Positions 43,111 through 54,028 of a stretch of 64,000 nucleotides of DNA are shown in pieces. Position 1 is the stretch's first letter, and each line of letters starts with the position of its first letter. The notes below the pieces were generated by a model, which worked only from the letters and a program-made list of their open reading frames with translations, was not told where the DNA came from and ran no database searches. Origin of the DNA: Leptolyngbyaceae cyanobacterium JSC-12 (GTDB taxonomy: Bacteria > Cyanobacteriota > Cyanobacteriia > Leptolyngbyales > Leptolyngbyaceae); assembly GCA_000309945.1 (NCBI GenBank), contig CM001633.1, positions 71,264 through 135,263 on the forward strand. The letters are read 5' to 3'. A program made the translations under genes and the position numbers.

Positions 43111-43637
43111 CTCTATGGGTCAATTCCCCGCTGCTCTGCAGCGTAAAATGCAGGGATGAGCGAGTACATCCACAAAAGTCATAACGTTACGGTTTTGCTA
43201 TACCACCTTGTGTTTCCAGCAAAGTATCGGCGGGCTGTGTTTGATGAACAGGTCGATGAAGTTTTGCGAGAAGTTTGCCTGGAGATTGAGAAACGCTACG
43301 AGATTAAATTTATAGAAATCGGTGTAGACAAAGACCATGTGCACTTTTTAGTCCAATCGGTGCCGACATACAGCGTGACCAAATTGGTCAAAATGATCAA
43401 GAGTTTGACCGCAAGGGAAGTGTTTCGGCGTTGTCCTCAGGTGAAGCAAAAGCTATGGGGTGGAGAGTTTTGGAGTGATGGCTATTTTGCAAGTACAGTT
43501 GGGAAACACGGGGATGAAGGGATGATTGCGAACTACGTCAAAAATCAGGGTAACGAATATCTCAAGCTACACCGAGATGAGCAGCTTACTCTTTTTTGAT
43601 TCTGATACCCCGTCTGCTTGCAGCGGGGTAGTTCATT
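43111..43637 (+). mobile_element. IS200/IS605-type element, copy 1 (tnpA only)
   Basis: This 527-bp element lies directly 3' of TTTAAT. Ends carry subterminal hairpins: CGCTGC/GCAGCG at left (about 43129-43143) and TACCCCG...CGGGGTA with inner CTGC/GCAG at right (about 43607-43630). No target duplication is present, as expected for HUH transposition. It appears base-for-base the same as copy 2 at 54029-54555. Boundaries are uncertain by one base. Confidence 0.92.
43156..43599 (+). CDS. tnpA: IS200/IS605 transposase TnpA, copy 1
   Basis: This is a 147-residue Y1 HUH transposase. The HUH motif is HVH in VDKDHVHFLVQ, and the catalytic Tyr is probably in GMIANYVKNQG. LVFPAKYRRAVF is typical of the family. 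Its ATG overlaps the TGA that ends the interrupted host frame (GGATGAGC) and has no good ribosome site, so translation may rely on coupling with the host gene. Confidence 0.93.
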   Translation: MSEYIHKSHNVTVLLYHLVFPAKYRRAVFDEQVDEVLREVCLEIEKRYEIKFIEIGVDKDHVHFLVQSVPTYSVTKLVKMIKSLTAREVFRRCPQVKQKLWGGEFWSDGYFASTVGKHGDEGMIANYVKNQGNEYLKLHRDEQLTLF

Positions 43638-43922
43638 GTTTGATCGCTTCAACAATATCAGCAAAATCAAATCAATTAATTGCCCCATTTTGTTTATTCA
43701 TGGAACTGCCGACAGCATTATCCCTTTGCATCAGGGGAAGACATTGTATGAGCATGCCAATCAACCCAAGTGGTTTATAGAAATTCCAGGTGCCGATCAC
43801 AATAATTTGATTGCGATCGCTGGAAGCCGCTATGAGCAAGCTCTAAAGGAGTTTGCTCTGAAGATAGAGTCGTAATTTCATGGAGACCAATCTTGCAATA
43901 GAGCCGATCATCCAGTTCACTC

Positions 43923-44180
43923 ATGGATGATGAGGGTCTATTATTCACAGAAGTTGCCATGCTGAACCTACTAGAGACAACCATCAAACCCTTAATGCTA
44001 AACCAGCGAGTGTTGGAAGTTGCTTACGAACTCTAGCTTCAGGCTCCTGATAGTGTCTATCCCCTGATCAATTTGAAAGAGTTATCCTGCAGAACTAGCG
44101 CAAGTTTGCTGGAATGTCGTAACGAGATCGTCGAAGCCCATAGCCTGGGATGCTTTCCCCGCTGCGCATTGGACTCTTAA
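43923..44180 (+). pseudogene. Small hypothetical gene with an in-frame TAG
   Basis: From ATG 43923 a frame of 85 codons runs to TAA 44178-44180, broken only by TAG at 44034-44036 (EVAYEL-stop-LQAPDSVYPL). Both sides read as plausible protein, with LNLLETTIKPLMLNQ before and YPLINLKELSC after. It looks like a gene with a recent nonsense mutation, or a two-piece remnant. I do not recognise the family. Confidence 0.45.
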
Positions 44181-44187
44181 ACGTATC

Positions 44188-45417
44188 TCATCGCCACAGT
44201 AGCGTTACCGCTTGAATCAAGCCAATCACAAAGCCCAAGATTCCACCTAAATTGACAATCGCCTGGAGTTCACTCTTGACAATGCCGTTAATCGCAGTCT
44301 CCAGATCTGCTGGGGCAGTCGCCTTCACCCGGTTGATGATCACCTGGTCAATGTTCAAGATGGGAATCGCCTGTGCCACAATCTTTTCTAAATCTCGCTC
44401 CAGGTAGCGTTCCAAAATCAGTGCCAGTTCCCAACTGACGGTCTCCAGCGATTCATTAACCACTGGGGAGGAACGCAGACGACTGAGAATCACACTCGCT
44501 AAATTCTCCCACTCAATCGACTTGCTCAAATCTTGTAAAAAGTCTGCACCCTCTTGCTGCACGTAGCTACGAACGGTGTCTCGCAAGGTTTTTCGCAGTT
44601 GCCGCACCGTTGAAACTGGTAGGTTTTGCATCGATAGGTTTTGTAGCAATTCCTTTAAGCGCGATCGCAAATTCAACGACACAATCAACTCTGCCAGCCG
44701 TTCATTGCAGGCTTCTCGCTCATCTAGACAAAACGATCGCAGGCGCAAAAGGGCGTTACGAATACCAAACAGGTTCGCAATCACCCAATACGTGCCGCTG
44801 GTTTTTTCTCGGAAGCCTTCGTCAATCACCTGAATATTGCGATCAGTAAGGAAATCGATTAACGCTTGCCGAATCACATCAGGGGGTAACACTACCTGCA
44901 ATAGCCAGTCTGCTAGCTTGTTTGCCTGGTCTTCTGATAGCTGAAATTCCAATAAGACCTGATCAAAAATCTGATTTAGTTGTGGCTCTAGAAAGTCCTC
45001 ACGCCGTGCCAACACCTTGAGCAAACGGGGGAGGGATTGCCCAAACAAATCCCGCAGTACGTTCGCCAAAACTTTCACGGTTTTTTGTTCGCGATCGCCC
45101 TGTACCTGCTCCAGCGCCAGTTTCAGCAACCATAGCAACGCTGATTGAACACGCTCTGGTTGCAACAATCGCCGTGCCAGGTTTTGCAACTCCTCCGGAG
45201 TCAGCAGCGATCCCATGATCGTGTCCGAAATCCGTTTTGCCAGCCGCTCTTGATTGCGTGGAATTAGCCCTGGCGTAAAGGGCACTCGCTTGCCGCAAAG
45301 GTAATACGCCCGGTAAGGACGAAACAACATGCGGATCGCTATATCGTTGGTGAAATATCCAATAATGCCACCAACGACAGGAGGAGCAACAAAAAGCCAG
45401 ATGGTAGAGAGATCCAA
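44188..45417 (-). CDS. DUF445 family membrane protein
   Basis: This is a 409-residue protein. The N-terminal helix [30 protein letters not shown] is the family hallmark, followed by [20 protein letters not shown] long helical repeat region and a C-terminal helix ([18 protein letters not shown]) follow. Role unknown. It is downstream of menG on the same strand, 83 bases apart. Confidence 0.87.
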   Translation of the reverse strand: MDLSTIWLFVAPPVVGGIIGYFTNDIAIRMLFRPYRAYYLCGKRVPFTPGLIPRNQERLAKRISDTIMGSLLTPEELQNLARRLLQPERVQSALLWLLKLALEQVQGDREQKTVKVLANVLRDLFGQSLPRLLKVLARREDFLEPQLNQIFDQVLLEFQLSEDQANKLADWLLQVVLPPDVIRQALIDFLTDRNIQVIDEGFREKTSGTYWVIANLFGIRNALLRLRSFCLDEREACNERLAELIVSLNLRSRLKELLQNLSMQNLPVSTVRQLRKTLRDTVRSYVQQEGADFLQDLSKSIEWENLASVILSRLRSSPVVNESLETVSWELALILERYLERDLEKIVAQAIPILNIDQVIINRVKATAPADLETAINGIVKSELQAIVNLGGILGFVIGLIQAVTLLWR

Positions 45418-45500
45418 GGTAACAACTCAACAAGTATGAGATTTTAGATTGTAGATGTTGGATTTTAGCTTGATGGTGAATAAAACCTAAAAGCCAGGCT

Positions 45501-46196
45501 CTACACTTTGTTGACGACCAACACCCCCATCGTACCCCCGGCAATAGGATAGTGTGTAACGTCGGAAAACCCCACCTTGCAGGCGAGGATTACCTGTTCA
45601 GCCCCCGTGGGAAAGCGATCAAGGCTGGGGGCAATGTAAGCATACTCGTCGGTGAAGCCGTAGCGAGTTGCCGCTGGCACAACCACGCTATCCAGGTACC
45701 ATTGTTGGAAAGCTCGAACCAGGGAACTATTCGGTCGGTGTAAATCTAGAATCGCAGCACGGGCACCTGGCTTGAGGACGCGGTACAGTTCTTTCAAGCA
45801 ACGGGGAATATCCATCACGTTTCGCAAGCCATAACCCATCGTTGCCGCATCAAAGTGATCGTCAGGAAAGGGCAGGTTGAGGGCATCTCCTTCTAGCCAG
45901 GTAATAGGCAAATCAATGTGGCGCTGTTGTACTCGCTGCTGGGCGATCGCTAGTTGCTCTGGGGCAAAATCTAGCCCAATCACTTCCCCTGTTTTGCCAA
46001 CTCGTTCTGCCAGCATTTGCGCCAGATCCCCACTGCCACAGCATACATCCAGACAGCGATCGCCTATCTTAGCCCCACTCCATTTCACCGCCATTTGTTT
46101 CCAGATACGATGCTGCCCTAAACTCAGCCAGTTGTTAAGTCGGTCATATACAGGGGCAATCCGGTCAAACAGGTCACGAATAGTATCAGCAGTCAT
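45501..46196 (-). CDS. menG: 2-phytyl-1,4-naphthoquinone (demethylmenaquinone-type) methyltransferase
   Basis: This is a 231-residue UbiE/MenG-family protein. The start IRDLFDRIAPVYDRLNNWLSLGQH is the family signature. SAM motif I is CLDVCCGSGDLAQ, and MGYGLRNVMD with LYRVLKPG follows. In cyanobacteria this enzyme makes the last step of phylloquinone for photosystem I. Confidence 0.92.
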   Translation of the reverse strand: MTADTIRDLFDRIAPVYDRLNNWLSLGQHRIWKQMAVKWSGAKIGDRCLDVCCGSGDLAQMLAERVGKTGEVIGLDFAPEQLAIAQQRVQQRHIDLPITWLEGDALNLPFPDDHFDAATMGYGLRNVMDIPRCLKELYRVLKPGARAAILDLHRPNSSLVRAFQQWYLDSVVVPAATRYGFTDEYAYIAPSLDRFPTGAEQVILACKVGFSDVTHYPIAGGTMGVLVVNKV

Positions 46197-46362
46197 GAAT
46201 CCATAAACCAGTAGAGTTCCTCACTTATCCTACAGAGGATTGGGAATTCAGGAATTCCTTCCTCAAAAACTGAATCATCAGGATAGGAACCGACTTTATA
46301 ATTCTGGTACGGTCTCAAGTTTATTTTTGCTGTAAGTTATTCTGCTTTTCTGGAGAAGGCCG

Positions 46363-46803
46363 ATGTCTACCGATTCAAGCATGATGCCAAACAATTCATA
46401 CGACGAATACAGCGGATTACGCCAGCAGATTGATAACAGTCTACAACGGGCAGAAGCTCAGAGAAACAACTTGAAGAAAATTGACCGTCGATACAGCATT
46501 TTCAATATCATTCTGGGCGCGATCGCCACCTTCATTGCTGGTCAGTCGGTTGTGTCCGACCAAGCTCCGATGGGTACATGGCGCAACATGACGACCATCT
46601 CCTCCCTGTTTGCGCTGGGGGCAACTGTCGCCTCTGGACTGCATAAACAACTTGCTTCACCCGATCTTCTCGCCGAAGCCAGCCAGTGTGTTGCTAAACT
46701 CAAAGCACTGAAGGTAGAAACAGTTGCCTCAACCTTTGAACTGGAAAAAGTCTGCGAAGCCTATCAACAAATCCTCACCGAATTCTCCAAGATTGATTGT
46801 TAA
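46363..46803 (+). CDS. Two-helix membrane protein, possibly SLATT-like
   Basis: This is a 146-residue protein. An N-terminal hydrophilic helix (SGLRQQIDNSLQRAEAQRNN) is followed by two membrane helices (about 48-65 and 78-95) and a C-terminal helix of about 50 residues. GGAGAAGG precedes the ATG. The layout (coiled helix, 2 TM, helix) recalls SLATT-type proteins, but I see no decisive motif. It stands alone, without a nucleotidyltransferase or other defence partner. Confidence 0.6.
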   Translation: MSTDSSMMPNNSYDEYSGLRQQIDNSLQRAEAQRNNLKKIDRRYSIFNIILGAIATFIAGQSVVSDQAPMGTWRNMTTISSLFALGATVASGLHKQLASPDLLAEASQCVAKLKALKVETVASTFELEKVCEAYQQILTEFSKIDC

Positions 46804-46958
46804 ACCATGTCCAGGGAAAAACAGATCGTCATCTTGTTGCCTATGGGTAAAGTATTTTGAAAATCAAGCTCAGAGCCGATTTTATAAAACGCTGCTCTTT
46901 CTTTACATGGAAGTTCAGATGGCAATATAGCAATTTCTAGCCTAGCAAGGCGTATTTG

Positions 46959-47004
46959 TTATACTCATTGAGCACATTTACTTATACTCATTGAGTACAT
47001 TTAC
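46959..47004. repeat. 23-bp tandem repeat, two copies
   Basis: TTATACTCATTGAGCACATT (46959 on) is repeated immediately at 46982-47004 with one change (GAGCAC to GAGTAC). It sits before the decayed transposase and may mark its left end or a regulatory site. The rest of 46804-47019 shows nothing else. Confidence 0.75.
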
Positions 47005-47019
47005 TTTACTCTTAATCAA

Positions 47020-47780
47020 GTGCAGCCATACTCACTGGAGCTTAGCCAAAAAATTGTTGATGTCTATACTGAAGGGCGTACATCGCAACGTCAAATTGCT
47101 CAACAATTTCGAGTTGCTTATAGTTTCGTGCGAAAATGAATCAAACAATATCGGGAAACTGGTGAGATTGCCCCCAAACGCCGAACTCAGCAAACACCAA
47201 CCCAATTAAGTGTTGAGCAACTAAAGATCCTAGAAACGGTTGTTGAATCGAATCATGACGCGATGTTGGCTGAGTTATGTGACTTGCTGGAACAAAGGGT
47301 CGGTGTCCAATACGAGCACGTGCCAAGACAGGCAGACGAGCGCATGGCAAACGTCCAAGCAAACGAGGAAAACGAGTCTCGATTCTCAGTACGATTAGCC
47401 TTAAAAAAGTAATTACTGATGCCAATATCATCGGTTCAATTGATGGACTGACCTTTGAAGCCTTCATGTCCCAGAAACTTGTTCCTAAGTTGTGGAAAGG
47501 GGCCTGTGTCATCATGGATAACTGCTCCATTCATCTCAGTAGAGAAGTTAGAAAGTTGATTGAGGATGCAGGAGCTACACTGATTTTTTTACCATCGTAC
47601 TCGCCAGACTTTTCACCCATCGAGAATTGCTTTTCAAAGATTAAGAGCATTCTGCACTCCATTGGGGCACGGAGTTATCCAGAACTGGACAAAGCCATTG
47701 ATGATGCTTTCTCCCAAGTGTCATTCAATGACCTACGGAATTGGTTTTCTCATTGTGGTTACTATGCCTCACCAGAATGA
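47020..47780 (+). pseudogene. Decayed IS630-type transposase
   Basis: Starting GTGCAGCCATACTCA, the frame gives PYSLELSQKIVDVYTEGRTSQRQIAQQF, the typical HTH start. It has an in-frame TGA at about 47137 after YSFVRK. Between about 47300 and 47430 sequence is missing or shifted, including the first catalytic Asp. The C-terminal part is well kept: IMDNCSIHLS (second Asp) and LPSYSPDFSPIENCFSKIK (catalytic Glu). The element is inactive. Confidence 0.85.
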
Positions 47781-47891
47781 AAAACGCTATATAATACTAT
47801 GGCCTAACGACCAAGATAAGCGGCAGCAAACAACCTCGGACTCAACGACTTGTTAGCTGGCAAATGTTTTCTGTACTGATGACTAGGGAGC

Positions 47892-48980
47892 TTATGAACG
47901 GCGATTGTTCACTGCGGGTAAAGTGAAGTGAAAAGTTGTTCCTTCACTGACTTGCGACTCTACCCGAATCTGCCCACCATGCTGGTCTATAATTTTTTTG
48001 CAGATGGCTAACCCGATTCCAGTTCCAGGATACTTTTGGGTTGGGTGAATGCGTTGAAAGATTTCAAAAATTTGCTCAAGATGGTCTGATTCAATGCCAA
48101 TTCCATTATCACGAACACTAAAATGCCACCAGTGTTTTCGTTGGGTAGCGGAGATGTGAATCGTTGGAGTAACATCAGCCGATACAAATTTGATACTGTT
48201 GCCAATTAAATTTTGAAAAAGCTGAATCAGTTGACTCTCATGTCCCTGAACCATCGGGAGGGGGTCATGTGTCAGAATAGCCTGGCTTGTTACGATGGCT
48301 TCCCGCAAATTGTCTAACACCTGATTGAGAACCCGATTGCAATCAATCTGTTGTAATTCCTGTCCTCGTCTGTCAATCTGAGCGTAGGTAAGGAGATCTT
48401 GAATTAAACGCTGCATCCGGTTACCAGTATCGTGAATCCGATTAAGATACGTCTGCGCAACATCATCCAGGACAGCCTGATATTTTAATTGCAATAGTTT
48501 GACAAAACCTGTAACGCTTTGTAAGGGTTGTTGCAAGTCATGAGAAACAACATAGGCAAACTGTTCTAGTTCACGGTTAGAACGCAATAATTCTTCATTT
48601 CGTTTGACTAACTGACTCTGTAGCCGCTGAATCCGAATTTGATGTTCAATCCGGGCTAACACTTCTACCTCTTGAAAGGGTTTTGTCACATAATCCACAC
48701 CGCCCGATGCAAATGCTCTCACCTTATCCAGAGCATCATCCAGGGCACTAATGAAAATAATAGGAACTTCGCATGTCTCAGGGGATGCCTTCAATTGTTG
48801 GCAGACTTCATAACCATCCATCTCCGGCAGTTTGATATCTAACAGAATAAGATCAGGTAACTCAGATTGCACCGATGCGATCGCCCGCCTTCCATCTAAA
48901 GCTTTACGAACCTCATAGCCTCGACTGGTTAACATTGCAGATAAGACGCGGAGATTATCTGGTGTATCATCCACACACAA
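47892..48980 (-). pseudogene. REC-histidine kinase gene, 5' end removed at the IS junction
   Basis: About 362 residues remain. A receiver domain (LCVDDTPDNLRVLSAM, LILLDIKLPEMDGYEV, TKPF) is followed by a coiled coil and a HisKA/HATPase kinase (YVVSHDLQQPLQSVTGF, DNGIGIESDHLEQIF, GTGIGLAICKKI). The REC domain begins at its first strand: the residues before CVDDT, a normal start and an upstream region are missing. Sequence switches to the insertion sequence exactly there, and an in-frame stop lies just inside it. Any product would need the TTG at 48980. The remaining domains look intact, so loss of function is likely but not certain. Confidence 0.75.
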
Positions 48981-50427
48981 CTTGGCAAGTTACCGAAGTA
49001 GAAAAAACGATCGCCAATCAACTGGGGAGGAGAGCTTGTAAAATCTGTTCATTTGTATGTCCGTGAGAACATCGCGTCACAATGAATTGCAGCAAATCAT
49101 CAAAGGCTTGACGAGTGAGGGTATAGAGCTTCTGTCCCACCGTTTGCTTGCCTTGAGCAAACTCAAATCGTTCAGATTGTGCGCCAGAACAGGCAGTCCG
49201 TTGCAGAATCGACTGCGCCACGCAACTAAGACGGAAGTGACGGTTGACCGCTTCCTCGTTCCGCACCTGAGCCGACTCTAGCCCGGTGTGCTGTTTGCTC
49301 ACCTCATGAAAGACCTCGCAGGACCATCGATAACTCCAAGTCTGCATGACTCGCCCACTTTCCCAATGCAACGCATCGGTGAGCAGGAAGCGAGGTGGGT
49401 CTTGTAAATCTGCTTGCTCGTGGACGATGACCAATCGCTTGCGTCCAAACTTCTTGAGGCGCACGACTTTGGTAAATGCCCAAATCGGTTTCGTTTCGCC
49501 GTTGCGGCAAGTGACTTGAATCGGGCGAAAGCTCTCTGGGTGATGGATTCTGAGTTCTAAACCAATCGCATCTACCCGTTGCCATTGGTCATTCCACAAG
49601 ATGTTGCGAGAACTTTCAACTTCACTCACCCAGTGTTTTCCTGCGGACTCAATCATGGTGGTTAACTCAACAGTCAACACCCCATTGTCAAACGCATAAT
49701 CGGCGGTGGGAAATTGTCCTTCCGCTTCCACTTGGCGCACAATCTCGACGGCAATCTCGGTGCGTTTGCGATACTCCAATCGATTCTTGTGATAATGCAA
49801 CATCTCAATCAGTCGTTCTCGCACTTGGTCTAAATCGTCATAGTGGGATTTTGCCGTCACCTTCAGATACTCCCGTTCTGCCACTGAAAAATCTGGAAAC
49901 TGCACCACCACGTCAATCCCATCAATTAGGTGGCGGTTCGCAATCGTCGCCGTCACCACCGTTTGAAAGCAACTCATCCGATGTTCCACATAATCATAGG
50001 ATCGCTTCACCCCAAAGATCTGCTTGCCCCAATCGTGATGGCTGAGCGTCCAATCCAGACTGATGACTTCTCGCCCTCGCCCCTGATGCTCTTTGGCTAT
50101 CACAGCACGATGATGGGACATTAACTCTGAACTCCTCCAGCCCGCCTCAAACACCGCTGCGTGCATCGCTCTTCGTCCGCCGACCTCCCCACCTGCTACC
50201 CATTGTCCGGCAATCCCTTGCAAGGTTTTGTTCTCACTCAACAGCAATCCGGTCACATAGCGACTCACCTGCTCAAAGCCTGCGCCTCGGCAGAACAGGT
50301 CTCGATATTTCCCAAACTCTTGAGCAATCGTCGATGGCACAGCGACAAAGGGCAGCATGATACGGCTACGGCTAACGTCTCCTACATTTTCTGCTTATCT
50401 TTTTCCTTTCTGGGTAACTTGCCAAGT
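48980..50427 (-). mobile_element. DDE insertion sequence with 15-bp terminal inverted repeats
   Basis: ACTTGGCAAGTTACC (48980-48994) and its exact complement GGTAACTTGCCAAGT (50413-50427) flank one transposase gene. No target duplication is visible (left flank ends CCACACACA, right flank begins CGTGTCAATC). The sequences on the two sides belong to two different 5'-truncated genes. Confidence 0.85.
49018..50358 (-). CDS. DDE transposase, IS701/IS4-like
   Basis: This is a 446-residue protein. Candidate catalytic segments are VISLDWTLSHH (Asp), TADYAFDNGVL (Asp) and WSCEVFHEVSKQHTGLESAQVRN (Glu), the last typical of IS701/IS4-like enzymes. It ends EQILQALLPS. The frame is intact, so the element may be active. 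The exact family is uncertain. Confidence 0.8.
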   Translation of the reverse strand: MLPFVAVPSTIAQEFGKYRDLFCRGAGFEQVSRYVTGLLLSENKTLQGIAGQWVAGGEVGGRRAMHAAVFEAGWRSSELMSHHRAVIAKEHQGRGREVISLDWTLSHHDWGKQIFGVKRSYDYVEHRMSCFQTVVTATIANRHLIDGIDVVVQFPDFSVAEREYLKVTAKSHYDDLDQVRERLIEMLHYHKNRLEYRKRTEIAVEIVRQVEAEGQFPTADYAFDNGVLTVELTTMIESAGKHWVSEVESSRNILWNDQWQRVDAIGLELRIHHPESFRPIQVTCRNGETKPIWAFTKVVRLKKFGRKRLVIVHEQADLQDPPRFLLTDALHWESGRVMQTWSYRWSCEVFHEVSKQHTGLESAQVRNEEAVNRHFRLSCVAQSILQRTACSGAQSERFEFAQGKQTVGQKLYTLTRQAFDDLLQFIVTRCSHGHTNEQILQALLPS

Positions 50428-52704
50428 CGTGTCAATCAGAATATTCGCAAAGATGGCACCGCTATTACCTGTGAATGGATTAATACGCCCTTACGAGATG
50501 CGAAAGGCAATTCGGTGGGTAATTTTTCCATGGTGCAAGATATCAGCGATCGCAAACAAGCCGAACTAGCCCTAGTTGAACTCAGTCGTCAACTGAAAAA
50601 AGCTCAGGAGGTTGCCCATTTGGGACACTGGTCTCTTGATAGAGTCACTCAAAAAATCACCTGGTCAGAAGAGGTCTTTAAGATATTTAGCCGCCCCTTA
50701 GAGCGAGGAGAACCCAGCTTTGAGGAATATCTCCAACAAATTCACCCAGACGATCGTAGCTTGATAATCGAAAGACTTGCTGCTGCAAATCAAGGCATCC
50801 CCCAAGATTTTGACTATCGGATTCTGAGTCCTGATGGCACCATCCGCTACCTCAACAGTCGCCTTGAGTTAGACTTTCAAGGCGAACAGGCTTCCCGACT
50901 CTTTGGTATTGTCATGGACATCACGGATCGCCGGGTCGCCGAGCTAGAACTGGAACGCTTTTTTACCATATCCCTTGATCTCCTCTGCATTGCCGATACC
51001 AGCGGACGTTTCCGTCGCCTTAGCCAAGCTTGGTTAGACGTACTCGGGTATTCCCTACAGGAATTAGAAGGACAAGACTTCCTGGATTTTGTTCATCCCG
51101 ACGACATTGACGCAACCCTTGCTGCGGTTTCTAACCTAGATGAAGGGCAGACTGTTCTTAAGTTCACCAATCGCTATCGCACCAAGGCAGGAAGCTATCG
51201 CCATATTGAATGGCTGGCTGTGCCCCAAGAGGAGTTAATTTATGCAGCAGCGCGGGACATTACAGAGCGAGTCGAAGCTCAGGCAAGACTGGAAGCCCTC
51301 CTAAACCGCACCCAACTTCTGAATGATCTCAGTTATCAGATTCGTCAATCTTTAGATCTGTCTCAAATTATCGAGACAGTAGTTGATTCAGTCTTTAACC
51401 AGCTGCGTGTAGACATATGCACATTTGTTCGCTACTGGGAAGAGGACGGACACCCCTACTCAGAAACAGTCCACGAAAAACGTTGTCCAGAAGTACCAAG
51501 CCGGGTGGGAATTTATGACCTAGCTCAACATCCCTTTTATCATCAGTCTCTACTGAAGAATCAAATATCGACCTTTAACCTGCAAAACGCGGGGAAAAAC
51601 TATGATCAAGGCATCTATGAATTTTGTGAATCAGTGGGGGTAAGTCTGTATCTAATGTTGCCGATTCGAACTTCAGGGGAAGTTGCTTGCCTGGAACTGG
51701 GTAGGATTGACGGCAGTCAAGAATGGCGACGAGATGAGATTGAGCTATTGGAAAGCCTGGGGATGCAAATTGCGATCGCCATGCAACAAGCTGCTCTGTA
51801 CCAAACAGCTCAACGCCAAACCCAAGAACTACAAGCTGCCTATCAAGAACTGCAAGAGACGCAAGTGCAATTGATTCAAGCTGAAAAAATGTCTAGTTTA
51901 GGGCAACTAGTAGCTGGCATTGCCCATGAGATCAATAATCCTGTGAGCTTTATCTATGGCAACCTGGAACCCATGGCAGGGTATGCGAGTAATTTATTAG
52001 AAATAATTCACGCTTATCAAGACACGTACCCACAACCCACCACAGAATTAAGCCAATTAGTCGAGGAGTTAGATCTACCCTTTATTATTGATGATCTACC
52101 AAAAATCATCCAATCAATGAAGACCGGGGCTGATCGAATTCGGGATATTGTGACTTCTCTGCGGACTTTCTCTCGTTTAGATGAAGCCCAACTCAAGGAT
52201 ATTGATCTCCATGAAAACATCGACAGCACCTTGATGATTTTGCAAAATCAGCTAAATGGGCGATCGGGCAATGCAGAAATTGAAATCATTCGAAACTATG
52301 GGAATTTATCTAAGGTCGAATGCTACATCGGTTTGCTGAATCAGGTCTTTATGAACCTGCTGGTGAATGGGATTCATGCCATTGAAGAACGCCGAGAAGT
52401 TGAAAACAATCCAAATTATCGAGGGGTGATCACAATTACTACCCATCAGGATGAATCTGGAACAATTTTAATTTCGGTGCAGGATAATGGCATAGGCATG
52501 ACAGAGCAAGTGAAGACCAAGATTTTTGAACCTTTCTTTACCACCAAATCTGTGGGCAGTGGCACAGGTATGGGATTGCCAACTAGCTATCAAATCGTCA
52601 CCAAGTATCATCAGGGGACGATTGACTTCGACTCAACCTTAGGAGTGGGGACGACCTTTAGAGTGCGCCTACCACAGCTCAAACAATCTGGGATATTAGC
52701 CTAA
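50428..52704 (+). pseudogene. PAS/GAF sensor histidine kinase, 5' end removed at the IS junction
   Basis: About 758 residues remain. They start inside a PAS domain (NIRKDGTAITCEWINTPL...MVQDISDRK). Two or three further PAS domains (HLGHWSLDR; FRRLSQAWLDVLGYS), a GAF domain (about 51300-51780) and a coiled coil follow. The kinase has GIAHEINNPVSF (phospho-His), DNGIGM and GTGMGLPTSYQI. The frame stays open upstream through the antisense of the transposase, but that part is not original. The true N-terminus is gone. Confidence 0.8.
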
Positions 52705-54028
52705 AGGATTTAGAGTGGGATGTGAAGTGCTACTTTATAGCATCGCAAAATCTGGCTAATTACGTCTACTATCAGGCAGTTTCTAGTTGTAACAAAGATG
52801 GTGCGATCGCCTGCTTCTTGGGCAATCTAGGGACAATTCCTTCCCTCATTCCCCTTCTGGATATCATGACGTCAGTAGCAGCGATTGGCCGAAACCAAGT
52901 GCCACAATTACCTGGCTACACTGTGGTTGAGCAAGTGTATTTAGGCAGTCGAACAGCCGTATATCGGGCTGTACACGCAGAAACCCAGCAGTCAGTGGTG
53001 CTCAAAGTATTGCAGCGAGATTATCCCAGCTTCAGTGAATTAGTACAATTTCGTAATCAATACGCCATCACCAAGAACCTGCCCATTGCTGGAATTGTCC
53101 AGCCGCTAAGCCTAGAACCCATAGGCAGCAGCTACGTATTGGTTATGGAAGATGATCAAGGAATTTCACTATCAAAATATATCCAGCATCATACTCTAGA
53201 GCTAGGTGAAATATTGGTCATTGCTATCCAACTTGCCGACATTTTGCATGACCTGAGCCAGCACCGGATTGTGCATAAAGACATCAAACCAGCCAATATT
53301 CTGATTCAGCCTGAATCAAAACGGATTAAGCTCTTTGATTTCAGCATCGCCTCGTTATTACCAAAAGAGACCCAAGAAATCCAAAGTCCAGATGTTTTGG
53401 AAGGGACTCTGGACTACTTAGCACCAGAGCAAACGGGGCGGATGAATCGAGGTATAGATTATCGAGCGGACTTTTACGCTTTAGGGGTGACCCTGTATCA
53501 ACTGCTTACCGGGCGCCTGCCCTTTTCCTCAAATGACCCCCTAGAGTTGATGCACAGTCATATCGCCAAAGTGCCTGAGCCTGTGCATCAAGTAAATCCT
53601 AAAGTGCCTGAAATGGTAGCAAGAATTGTGGCCAAACTGATGGCCAAGAATGCTGAAGACCGCTACCAGAGCGCACTGGGACTAAAGCATGATCTAGCTG
53701 AATGCTTGACTCAGTGGCATTCTGGAGGCACGATCGCCCCTTTTGAACTGGGTCAGCATGACTTTAGCGATCGCTTTGTGATTCCTGAGAAACTGTATGG
53801 GCGCGATAAAGAAATCGCAACATTGTTGAATGCGTTTGAGCGAGTGAGTCGTGGGCACACAGAAATGGTTCTGATTGCCGGTGTTTCTGGGATTGGCAAG
53901 ACAGTGGTTGTCAATGAAGTCCATAAGCCGATGACACGCCAGAAAGGATATTTCATCAAAGGTAAATTTGACCAGTTCAATCGTGATATTCCACTCTTCG
54001 CTTTTGTCCAGGCTCTGCGTGATTTAAT

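Larger units (their letters stand above)
42536..43875 (+). pseudogene. Alpha/beta hydrolase gene split by an IS200/IS605 element
   Basis: The 5' part (42536-43110) has a membrane helix, the oxyanion segment FSHGNGSDLG, FAYDYQGYGTSQG and the nucleophile elbow YGFSVGSGPS. The 3' part (43638-43875) holds FIHGTADSIIP and the catalytic His in PGADHNNL. Joining the flanks without the element restores the frame (YFPILMFDRFNNI). The family reads PILPFDRFNN at this point, so the joined product would be a ~270-residue membrane-anchored serine hydrolase. As it stands, Ser and Asp/His are on separate pieces. The 5' piece gains a foreign tail ending MQG. Confidence 0.88.

Noticed and set aside
43111-43637. 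Self-splicing intron or IStron that would restore the host genes at RNA level
   Set aside because: Nearly the whole 527 bp is tnpA plus end hairpins; no room or motifs for a group I intron.
43618-43875. Independent 85-aa protein starting at TTG within the right IS end
   Set aside because: The first codons are IS sequence; the rest is the 3' end of the split alpha/beta hydrolase.
46804-47530. Several small frames on both strands around 46.7-47.5 kb
   Set aside because: They are shadows of the 2-TM gene and of the decayed IS630 transposase.
50161-50427. Extended N-terminus of the PAS kinase reading through the IS
   Set aside because: It is antisense to the transposase and the IS end; an accidental open frame, not the native start.
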